From the NCBI GenBank assembly GCA_003008705.1, contig PDUO01000054.1:252160-316159 (forward strand): 64,000 nucleotides of DNA, given 5' to 3'. Origin of the DNA: Pezicula radicicola. Its lineage: Eukaryota > Ascomycota > Leotiomycetes > Helotiales > Dermateaceae. The position numbers and the translations under genes are program-made. The notes below the pieces were generated by a model. That model made no database searches. It was not told the origin of the DNA and worked only from the letters and a program-made list of their open reading frames with translations. This document shows positions 54,590-64,000 of this stretch, one piece after another (position 1 is the stretch's first letter; every line of letters starts with the position of its first letter).

Positions 54590-57500
54590 ATGGGCGACCT
54601 AGAAACGCAACCTCCGGGACAGCCCAAAACCACGAGCCAAGCAACAGCTCAGCAACAGTTGACTATGTTTGCACATAGCCAAGCTGCGAGAAGAAAATCA
54701 CCTTCTAAAATGGATGGAAACCCTATGGTCGGACGAAAGTCCTCAGCATCACCATCACAGGATACAGAAAACCGCAGCGGATCGCCAGCATGCACGCCTC
54801 GCATGAAATCAGAGGAAGCTGAAATCGCACTCTATACGTTGCTTCAAAATGAAATTGATGGGGAAAATTACTACGAAAACGACAATACCACAGATAACCC
54901 GATTTTCATTACTTCTGACGACGATTCTGACTCCCAAGGTTCAAATCCTGAAAGGGAATCCTCACAAGCAGATGGTGAAGTTGTTAAGCAACGAAAGATA
55001 CGGAAATCTGGCCCAAGAGCAAGAACAGCAAGAGAAGCCCACCAAAATGCTTTCAATAGACGCATTGCCTTACAAAAGAAACGAACGCCAAAGTCTCCTG
55101 GCTCTAGAGCTACAAAAAGAAAGAGAACGGATTCGCTTGGTCGTGCCAGTAAGAACAAGGTTCAAAAGTCTGAAACACGACGCAAGAGCAAGACAAACAA
55201 TAGCGATGATAATGATCTGCTGCGTAGCTTAACTCATTATGATCCAGTCGCAGCATATAACGCGCAGCCCAATCAAGGCCCGGCTCCGAAAATAACCGCA
55301 AATCTTAAGAAAGATTTGTTTCAAGGACTTGATCAATACTGGAAGGATGCAGGTACCAGTTTTGACCTCCATAAAACTGCCAGCGTCGACTTGAGGGCCT
55401 TAAACAAGATAAGCCGAAGATTTGGATACTTAAACATGAGACCAGCAAATGAAAAATGGATGTTGAAAGGGATGGACACTTGTAAGTCGCGTCTTTTTTC
55501 AAAATCAAAGATATAATATTGAGATTCTACAGCTTTCTACAATCACCAAATTATTGGGGTCGACTTTATGCTTGGACGAGAGTTTAACTTTGCAAAGGAT
55601 GGCCCTTATGGTGGAATCCTGGCCGATGTTATGGTGAGTACAGCTGCTCCCCGTAGAATTTGAAAACTATGCTCTCAACTGAACTCATTTTCAACCAAAA
55701 ATGGCAAGAAATGCTTGACAAGCATAAGTTAGCATATATTAACATCGACTTCATCCCTATCGTGCTTTCGAGATGAAAGCTCGCGTTGCCGAAACCACTC
55801 TTGTTATGGGGTTATCTTGGTGAAGATATGCTTACAAGGAGTTCCAGGGCTTAGGAAAGACAATCGAGGTCATTGGGGTATGTTAACTATAGCATATTTG
55901 ACATTTTTGTGCTGCTAATACTGTTAGTGTATGGTTGCAAATCCACCAGGACATTCAGAGGAGCAAAAGGCCCAACTTGGCGACAACGTGTTGGATGGAA
56001 GAAACACAACTTTGATTGTTGTCCCTAACCAGAATTTGGTAATATCTACCCAGGGAGAGGTTTTACGACGGAAATTAATCAGTGGGAGTAGGCCACTCAA
56101 TGGAAAGACGAAATTGACAAGTACGCAAAGACATCGTTTCCAAAAAAGGCTTTTCTTTACAAGAGATCCCAGATGAAAGACCTCGAGGATAACGTAGATC
56201 CCTTGGCAAACCCTATTGTCATTACTACCTACCATGAAATTATGGCCAGTTGTCCTTGGCCCGACAAAGAAACTCTTGAAGTGTTGAGAGATGAGGCACG
56301 ATTGGCCCAAGAACCATTCTCATTGGAACATTGGATTGCTAGTCAAACCGAGTCTTTTGGGTTCTTGCATCGGGTACATTGGTATCGAGTGAGTAACTCA
56401 TTCTTGTCTGGCAAGTAAATTTTAATGTTAACGTTACATAGATCGTTCTCGATGAAGCAGTAAGATTCATCCATCATTGTATTGAACTAAGAACTGACGT
56501 GAGAAGCATTGTATCAAGAACTACGCCACAAGAAGTAGTCACGCGTGCAATGCTCTCAATGGCGACTTGCGATGGGTCTTAGGTGGTGTAAGTAAAATTC
56601 CTTGTTTTACGTGAGATGCCAGCTAACAAAACGTAGACACCTGTCATGAATTCACTTCATGGTTTTTTTCCCTTCTGAATATGAGGTAGCGTATTGAAGC
56701 TGACGAAGGCACAGAGTTTTACTCTCACTTTCGGTTCCTAAAAGACCCATCACTAGAGGCTTCAGACATGAATAGGTATGCTAGATTCTGCTTACCTTTT
56801 GAGTAACCATCACTAAATATTATCAAGCTTCAGCAATGAAATTATTGAAACTAAGGACGTACGTACTTGTATGTTCAATACTTTCACAAATAAAGCTGAC
56901 AAATCTGTCCAGGGATCTTTTCCAAGCCCCGCACTGTCATCAATGTTAGGCCATGCTATGATCCGGTAAGTTTTCCTGACTACTAGCAGCTATTTCGTGC
57001 TTCCTGCACTTCAAATGGCTAACCAACTTAGACGCACAATACAAGACACGCTGTTTGGCCGGCCATTACTCGATCTTCCCAGGCCACATCGTGACTGCAT
57101 TGAGATTCGGCTTTCGGCAGTGGAATCTGTCCTGTACCGAGCCATTGAGCAGAAATTCAGGGAGCTTTTGAACGAATATTTTGCGGACGCCAAAGATGCT
57201 GACAAACAGAACTATACCTACTTACTCCCACAGCTTACTCGTCTGCGCCAGTAAGTTGAGGATTTCATGTCCTTGGGGTTTTATTTTAGCTAATTCGACC
57301 AAGGGCAATCGCACACACCTGCCTTCTTGAGTCTACTGTGAAGGTCTGCTTCTCCAATCTACCACTTTGATTTCGCTTACATTTAGCAGAGTATTTTCGA
57401 AGTTGGGGAGTTTAAAACAATCCAGAAGATTCTATTCAAGGTCTACGAAAAGAATCCGAGTGCAGGTCTTGTATTGCATGATCGTAAGTTTCTAAACTGT

Positions 57501-59158
57501 TCGGGACCCTGGGGTTCTACCACCAAGGCTTACATGAATTACAGAGATCAATACTTGGATAAAGGAAAAGGTAATTGAGGATAAAGAACGCCGAGAAATA
57601 TTGACATGGAAAGCAAAACCCTGTGGTCAGTGCGGTGATGATCCAGAGGAATACTCTCCAACACAAATAACGGGCTGTGGTCACGTCTTTTGCCAACCTT
57701 GCATAGAGGCTGCTGTTCAGGTTCAGATGGGGAATGGCCGTGAGGTTTGTATTTTTCCATGCTTTGAAGCCTTCAGGACATGCTCACAGTCCCCAAGCAG
57801 ATTTCCTGTCCTGCTCATGACTGCGGTCGAGTTTTCGACCCGGACCACCATTTAAAACCTTTCGTCTATCCAATCAGAACTGCAAAAGGAAAGAAAGGAA
57901 GAGAATCGTCAGGGTCATCAAGAGTTAAAGGCAAAGATACTTTAGGAGTCAAACCAGATACCAGCATGACACCATCAAAATGGCTGGAGAGACATGATGA
58001 AGGCAAGATTGGGTTTTTGGATAGTGCAAAACTCCTGATGGTCAAGGATATCATACAAGCATATCTACGAGATGCTGCCTCCGAAAAAACCATTGTATTT
58101 GTGCAATGGAGATTGCTAGGTGTGCTCATTGGTCGGTATTTGCAAGAATCCGGCGTTGGCTTTGCCTATTATACGGTACGTTTTTGACTTGGAATCCTTA
58201 CATGCGGCAATATATTCTGTGAAGACTTAAACTTTCTAGAAATAGATCTGCTCAATTTTCCAGCGACCATGTCATGGAGCCTGGTAGCGGTCAATGCTAA
58301 CATACGAGTAGGGAGATATGACAGCCCCTCAACGGAACAAGGCAATCCAAGAATTTCGAACTCAAGACCAAGTTCGTGTAATGGTTGCAGGATTAAAATG
58401 CGGAGGCGTTGGTCTAAATCTAACTTGTGCAAGCCGCGTTATCTGCGTGTAAGTCCTTATCCCAGTCTCAAGCAAAACCTTTGACTAACAGAAGTTTAGC
58501 GACTTGTGGTGGAATACTTGCATGTGAGTATCTATTCGGCGACCCCTATTTTTTGATCCAAAAACTAATACTAGCATGTACTTTTCAGTGAGCAGCAAGC
58601 ATTTAGTCGTGTTTACCGCATTGGCCAAAGCAAAGAGGCCCATTTCATGAGAATTGCGGCTCTAAACACAGTCGACGACAGAATTGTGAAGCGTGAGTGC
58701 CTTGCTCCCAACTTTTACTTCGACGCTTTGTTTAAAGTTGTATTATACACAACTAATTGTGTCTATATCTTTTAGTCCAAAAGCACAAGAACAAGGTTAT
58801 CGGCACGGCTATGCAGGATAATCTCACAAACGAGGAAATGGCTAGTCTATTTGGTCGTGTAAAAAAAGGTTCGTCACTCGTGACCTCGATAAAATCACCA
58901 TAACTGACTTGTGAAATTCTTCTAGATAAAGCTGGCGTCATTAAAGTCATGCCCGATTATGACGGGGAAGATGAGCTTGACAATTTGAAACTCGAGCTCA
59001 ATGACGACGAACGACGATTCATTCATTCCCAGAATGTGAAGGAAACGCAATTTGGGACATTAGGTCCAAAAAAGAAAATGGGTTGGCGTTCCTTGATTTA
59101 TTATTCACAGTATTTTACACATGAAAGTTGCCTTACAACTAAGCTTCTAGCAAGTTGA
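54590..59158 (+). CDS. SNF2-family ATPase with embedded RING finger (Rad5/Rad16-like), lesion near motif III
   Basis: About 19 exons can be traced from the ATG at 54590; the protein is about 1,100 residues. The first 250 residues are basic and low-complexity. The ATPase core then appears in order: motif I ADVMGLGKT (rebuilt across a 214-bp intron), IVVPNQNL, motif II IVLDEAHCIKN (across a short intron), LRWVLGGTPVMNSL (motif III), a C2/C-H-C RING (CGQCG ... CGHVFCQPC ... CPAHDC, about 57629-57805), then YYTGDM, VMVAGLKCGGVGLNL (motif V) and QAFSRVYRIGQ (motif VI). The layout places it with Rad5/Rad16/HLTF-type remodellers in DNA repair or chromatin work. Right after motif III, a seven-T run (56663-56669) and a TAG (56687-56689) break the frame; the following RIEADEGTEFYSHF is in another frame. 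All other joins are clean, so this is a very recent break or a sequence error. Confidence 0.8.
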
Positions 59159-59951
59159 TAGACACACATAGATAGCGATGCCATTATTTGCTTGCAGCAT
59201 TGCAGGAGGATCATTCAAGCAAACATTTCTAACAGATAAAGGTCTCTTGCTTGAACCTTGCTCAGTCTAGTCTTAAACTCTTCGCTAATTAGAAACATAC
59301 ATCATTAATTGCATAACACCTTACAAGGTCTACTGCTCCGGATGTGACTACCAGCCTCCTGCTCTGCAGCATACACGAGCACAAATACATGAAGGAGATT
59401 TTGGTCCCAATAAAGAACTACAATGATAGCAGAACTACTCATCTGCCAGAAGTATGGTTAAGTGCAAGTGCTATTGATCATATCTTCTGTGAGGTATTCA
59501 GCCGATCAGATATCAAGGTCATGGATTCCTAATTCCTAAACATCAAAGAGTGCAAACTTCCAAAGCCATAGCAGAGACGAGAGTAATTGTGACGTTCAGT
59601 CAAACATTTTATTAGGCGGTCGCTTTTCTCTCAGCCATCATTACTTCACACCACTTTGTTGTTTAAACAGCCACTGCTTCTAAAATATTTTTCATAAATT
59701 CCTCAATTCACTTAACTTCAGGACTTTAATAGTTGAAGCACATTTGGCAACTGTTCTTCGACAACCTCATGTAGGGTCATCACCTCAGCAGCCTTCCATC
59801 TACAACATCATTCTAGCTAAGTAGTACTATATTATATTCCATGATCATAGTTCTACATGATCTGTGATTGGCTTCCGGGCATAAACAACGTAACTAAAAA
59901 AGTCAGCCGAGAGTTGTATTATAAAATAGTGAAATCTAGAAGGAAAGCTTA
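59159..59951. other. Convergent intergenic region
   Basis: No gene recognised. A 62-codon plus frame at 59344 has no supporting feature. Confidence 0.4.
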
Positions 59952-61342
59952 CTAAGGCCAATGGGCATGATAGTTCCGATTCTTGATCTCCTTCCTTACA
60001 TTGACCAAAAAGACATTCACCTCTTCCGCTGACCAGCCAAGAGCTTTTTGGAAGAGTCTCATAGTCAAACCTTCAAGGCTGCTAAGTAGATTCGCCATCT
60101 CCCAAGCCCCGAGCAGTTTCATGCGATTGTCCTTTGGCCAAGGACTGCATGGTAATTTCAGGACTTTCAACGTAACCTCCTCGAATCCTCTTTCCTCAAA
60201 CCAGCCTTTCCAACGCATAGGATCATCAACGGGTGTGCCAAATTCTATGCACGCAGTCGTAAGGTTGTCTGAGAATGCCTGGAATGCACTATTCTTTGGT
60301 ACTGAATTATCGTCGGAGGCGAGCACGCCGGTAACGCACTGGAATTCCACCCAGCCCCCAGGCTTTAGATGTCTACCGAGCCAGAGTTAGGTTTTGACTT
60401 GTAGATTTGGTGGATTCCTTACGTGTAACATTGATCAATCAACCCTGGCCAATCGCGGACAGAGAGTATCAAGTCGCGCGAGAAGATAAAGTCAAAGCTG
60501 TTCTCCTTCCATGTCCAGGGCTGCTCAATATCATCAAGCTCGAATCTACAGTTCGGCGGAACCCTGAACTTGTTAGTATTGGCTTATCTAAGCGGTAAGT
60601 GCCCCTCGAAGCACTGCCAGAACCTCACCATCCTGGCTGGGTAGGTGCAATATCCACGCCGACCACCTAAAGAATTTTTGTTAAATAATGATTAATCTGG
60701 GCTGTAGCAATCAAACGAACCTCAGCAGATGGAAACTGATCTGCCATATCGATGGACCAGATTCCTAAGGTAAGCATGAGTCAAAAGATCAAACGTCTCA
60801 TGCATAACATCATCCTCACTTACCAGTACCACATCCGAGATCTAGAATTTTTTGAAGATCAGAGAGTGGAGCTAAAAATCGCTTTTTGTCCAACAGTGCA
60901 TAGTATTTAGCATGACACATATCCATGCGATCCAATTCGGGCTCATCCATTGGAAATCCGTATTCTGAAACATGCAATTATAGTTAGCATTGGCATTCAG
61001 TAGTGGAGTCTATAGCGGAATATACCTTCTTTGCCATAAATTGCATATGTTCTCCCACCCTCCGCAACTCGTCCTCGTAGGATTGAGGAACTAACCGACA
61101 CAAGGGAGCTTTGCGTGCTGGTCGCATTATAGCCCTATAGAAGCATCATCAATCAACGCAAACCATGGTCATAATGAGAATAAATCTCTTGATCTATAGT
61201 ACCTCATCTTCGAACTCTTCTTGCCCGTCATCCTGAAGTGCCAGTCAGTATCCTTATTCAATTTAGGCACTGCTAGGATCTGGGCGTTTGATATGCTTAC
61301 CACCTCCTCCGCTTGAATGATTTCTTGTGGCTCTGCAGACAT
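59952..61342 (-). CDS. LaeA-like SAM-dependent methyltransferase (UMTA type)
   Basis: Seven or so exons on the minus strand. The first ones are 61342-61301 (MSAEPQEIIQAEEV), 61232-61203 (acidic), and one starting at 61134. Splicing gives GYNATSTQSSLVSVSSS with a GRTYAIYGKEEYGFP stretch, the classic N-terminal mark of fungal LaeA-like/UMTA proteins. ILDLGCGTG (SAM motif I) follows, then WSIDMADQFPSAE, VVGVDIAPTQPGW (motif II), CRFELDDIEQPW (motif III) and FSRDLILSVRDW. The last exon adds GGWVEFQCV. LaeA in Aspergillus is a global regulator of secondary metabolism; most LaeA-like paralogues are uncharacterised and some modify metabolites. This one sits head to head with an O-methyltransferase, 501 bp apart. 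I saw no stop, though I did not fix every internal intron to the base. Confidence 0.83.
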
Positions 61343-61843
61343 TGTAGGTACTACTAACTTTGCGAGTAGCTTGTAACTGAATAACTATATCAAGTGAGGA
61401 AAGAAAAGATTAACTATACAAGAACTTTTCAGCATCCCCTCAGCTCACCTTCCACCTTTGGATAATTGTGCATTCTTTTCTATGCAGTCCGCGTGGCGGC
61501 TATCCGGCGAACCGGCGGTGGTGCTTCCAAATTAGGCCTGGTCCCCGAAGTGATGCCATATTAGTATTACGACGCGAAAAAATCCCAGACTTCTGGGAGT
61601 GTTTTCCCGCTTGACGTTGCATAACGATATGGCGGGAATTCTCTATAAGTACAGGTGCAGAAGTCTACGTAATTCCCCTCCTTTCGCAGAGCAGAAAGTG
61701 AGCTGAGTTTTTCAGAACTCTCCACAAAATATGCAAGGTCGTTTGCTCAAGTCCAACAGTAGATAGTCCGTACTTGTCTTCTCCCGAATCAATCGCCATA
61801 CCTGAATCTACAAAATTTAACCCGAAGAATTGTGGTTCCCAAG
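61343..61843. promoter_or_regulatory. Divergent intergenic promoter between two methyltransferase genes
   Basis: 501 bp separates the start codons of the LaeA-like gene (-) and the O-methyltransferase (+). It contains a direct repeat of CCGGCG at 61504-61509 and 61512-61517 (CGG triplets are the usual half-sites of Zn2Cys6 regulators) and a CTATAAGTA word at 61643-61651 that could be the TATA element for the plus gene. Shared control is plausible but not shown. Confidence 0.4.
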
Positions 61844-63124
61844 ATGCCGGATAGCATCAATGTCAAGAAGGCCCTTGAGGAAGCCGAGAAGTTAGTAGCT
61901 GCGTTAAAGACCTTCGACCAAGACAGTCCAGCGGAGCACCTCGCCCTTATCAAACAGACAGACAAAGTGCGTACGGCACTCGAGCAACCTTACGATGCCA
62001 TCACACGTCTGCTTGAGAATATGAGCATTTCCGCTGCTCTGTACACATTACTTGAAATTGGAGCATTGCAGAAATTACCAGCTTGAAGCAGCTCCATTCG
62101 TGCAACAGACCTTGCACTCGCGGTCAACGTCGATGTGTCCGCCATCACACGAATGATGCGTGTTATTATTTCAGGTGGCATCGCGATCGAAACAGCCCCA
62201 GACGAATACGCACACAATCTACTGTCGCAAGCGGTTCAGCCGCAGGGCATGGGTGGCTTTTTCTTTGTCTGTGTGGATTTTATGAAGACTTGGGTGAAGT
62301 TGCCAGAGTACTTCAAATCTCATAAGCCACAAGATCTGTTCGATCTTAAGATGTCACCATTCGCGTTCGCTGCCGGCAAGGAGGGACTGACTTATTACGA
62401 GGTGCTGAATCTGGACATTGACCGGCGCGACATTTGGAACAAAACACTGCAGCAGATGGATAAGAATATGCCTATTCTTGGAATGTTTCCTTTCGCTACG
62501 CTAAAGGAGGAGGTCGAGAGGCAACCTGAGCGGCCGTTCATTGTTGATGTTGGTGGTGGCAGAGGCCAGGCGCTCTTGGCTATTTCAACAGAGTGTCCGC
62601 AAGCTTTTGGTGGAAAGTTGATTTTGCAGGATCTGCCAATCGTCATCTCTTCGTTGAAGCCTGAGGAGATTCCGGGCATTGAGCCAATGGTTTACGATAT
62701 CTTCACACCTCAGCCAGTCAAGAGCAAGTCCTTCGTTTCTCTTTTCTTTTTTCCACTTCAGGCGTCTTCATCTGAAAGAAGTGACACTAACTGCAACTTC
62801 GTAGATGCCCATATCTATTTTATGCGCCGTCTCCTCCATGATTTCTATAATCCTGTCTGTATTGACATCCTGAAGAACACCGTTAGTGCTATGGGACCAC
62901 ATTCTCGACTGATTATATGTGATATGCTGGTACCTGAACGAGTTGACGTGAATGAGCCAATGGAATTGTACTGGTTGGACTTTGCGTTGATGACGATGAG
63001 CGGGAAGGAGAAGACCCAAAGGGAGTTTGAGGAAATATTCGATGCGGTAGGTTTAGAATTGATTCAGATATATACATCTGGGAATGGCAAGACAGTTATG
63101 TTGGAAACGCACTTGCGAAAATGA
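61844..63124 (+). pseudogene. O-methyltransferase (plant-COMT-like family) with one in-frame stop
   Basis: The protein fits the fungal family-2 O-methyltransferases. The N-terminal dimerisation domain ends LLENMSISAALYTLLEIGALQKLPA; the winged-helix part has LALAVNVDVSAITRMMRV. The SAM-binding motif is FIVDVGGGRGQ, followed by LILQDLP. The catalytic histidine is in RRLLHDFYN, with the supporting WLDFALMTMSGKE. These enzymes methylate phenolic hydroxyls in secondary metabolism. A TGA at 62084-62086 interrupts the frame directly after LQKLPA; conserved sequence continues at once in the same frame. CGA or GGA would be expected. The intron at 62724-62804 is a GC-AG intron (AAGA then GCAAGT, branch ACTAAC, acceptor TTCGTAG) of 81 bp, a multiple of three without stop. 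Removing it restores VKNAHIYFMRR. The start is the ATG at 61844. Confidence 0.8.
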
Positions 63125-64000
63125 TAAGTGAAACCAACTCAGCATGCAGGAAGTTTTACTATGTTTAGTTAAAAGCGCTTATGTAGCCTTTTAAAACAAT
63201 AAGGAAGTCCTCTTGGAGATTATATCGGACATGTATGCTCCTCAGCTATTCACAACTCAATATTGACAGAATGACAGTTCTCCTTGTTGCTAGGAATACC
63301 TTCCACTTCAGATATTATTTAATCATCATTGATGCGAAATTAAATATCGCTCCTCCTGTTTCATTCAGCAACAAGATTTTTAGCGTCCCCAACAACGTAC
63401 ACGATCTCGTCTTCCTGCTCCTTAGTTCTCTCCTTCTTCCCAACTTATTCGCGTAGCAGAATTCTCGTACAATGCAACACGAACATTAACAGACTTCTTC
63501 ACTGCCTTCTTAAGCTCGACCTACGAACACTAGGAAAGTTCTTCCCCATCCCATTTCCTTGATGGTGTTTCCTCGGCCTGTCTACCTCTGTGCTCCTTAA
63601 CTGCATTCCGTCTACGTCAGTAAATATTGCCCAAGCGAGCTACGTGATCGGGATCTCCAGCGCTCAGGTAACAAGTTTGGTTTACCGAGCACCAGAGGAC
63701 CTACATCGCATCGATCTCAAGGGCCGTCTTCTATAAGGGAAGAATCAGGTTGTTCCACCTCTAACTCTCTCTGCAATGTCAAGTCTTTTACCTTGCACCA
63801 AAATTTATCTTCAATTTGTTTTGCGCTAAAGCGCTTTTTTCTTTTCCTCTATCCGTCTTTCTGCTTCAACTCAATATCTGCCATAAGCCTGAGCACTTGT
63901 TCAGTAAATAGCACGGCAGCCGAACTACATTTAACTCTTCTTCATGAGCAGCCTTACCTGATTTCGTGACATCTATCTTATTAATTCTATCGCTTAAGGC
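63125..64000. other. Intergenic to the right edge
   Basis: No gene recognised. A 73-codon plus frame at 63235 has no known features. Confidence 0.4.

Noticed and set aside
56662..56689. A 28-bp GT..AG intron to bypass the SNF2 lesion
   Set aside because: Too short compared with the 44-bp minimum seen here, and it joins in the wrong phase, producing a stop.
27639..62804. A secondary-metabolite biosynthetic cluster
   Set aside because: MFS exporter, GST, SDRs, methyltransferases and regulators are present, but no core synthase, and the genes are separated by long gaps and remnants.
1..64000. tRNA, rRNA or CRISPR features
   Set aside because: No T-loop-like GGTTCRA words with matching arms, no rRNA-like stretches, and no regularly spaced direct repeats were found by eye; CRISPR is not expected in a fungal nuclear genome.

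Overview
The window is a stretch of nuclear DNA from a filamentous ascomycete (Pezizomycotina). The evidence is short introns of about 44-215 bp with GT..AG ends and CTAAC-like branch sites, four Zn2Cys6 regulators, fungal-type NLR, RTA1, rhodopsin-domain and LaeA-like genes, and several AT-rich gene-poor patches. A placement in Leotiomycetes is only an impression from protein style. Exon coordinates below were worked out by hand from reading frame and splice signals.

Layout. 0-9 kb: 3' end of a DsbA/FrnE-like oxidoreductase, a lineage-specific three-exon gene, an OrsD-domain fragment, an intact NmrA-like reductase with a GC-AG intron, a decayed amidase, and an intact ketopantoate reductase. 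9.3-14.6 kb: a complete four-exon NLR (DUF7708-like domain, NACHT, beta-propeller). 16-25 kb: a Zn2Cys6 regulator, an RTA1-like membrane protein, a secreted glycoside hydrolase (GH106-like) with a frameshift and a stop, and a patatin-like phospholipase with one stop. 25-35 kb: a Tc1/mariner-type MITE, a small secreted Cys-containing protein, an NmrA-like gene beside a Zn2Cys6 gene, a second Zn2Cys6 gene, and a Dabb-domain fragment. 35-44 kb: a 14-TM-type MFS exporter, a hAT-type MITE with an 8-bp target duplication, an SDR remnant, an intronless phosphohexomutase that looks bacterial, and a GST. 44-53 kb: a second TA-flanked MITE, a rhodopsin-domain membrane protein, a six-exon Zn2Cys6 regulator, and a short-chain dehydrogenase. 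54-64 kb: a SNF2-RING ATPase with a lesion next to motif III, then a divergent pair: a LaeA-like methyltransferase and an O-methyltransferase with one in-frame stop.

The window mixes metabolism/accessory genes (reductases, GST, MFS exporter, methyltransferases, regulators) with many freshly broken genes. Three otherwise well preserved genes each carry one in-frame stop that a single C-to-T change could explain (CAA to TAA, or CGA to TGA), next to AT-rich islands and MITEs. This fits a repeat-rich accessory region with mutational decay. No complete biosynthetic core enzyme (PKS, NRPS, terpene cyclase) is present, so none of these genes can be assigned to a product.
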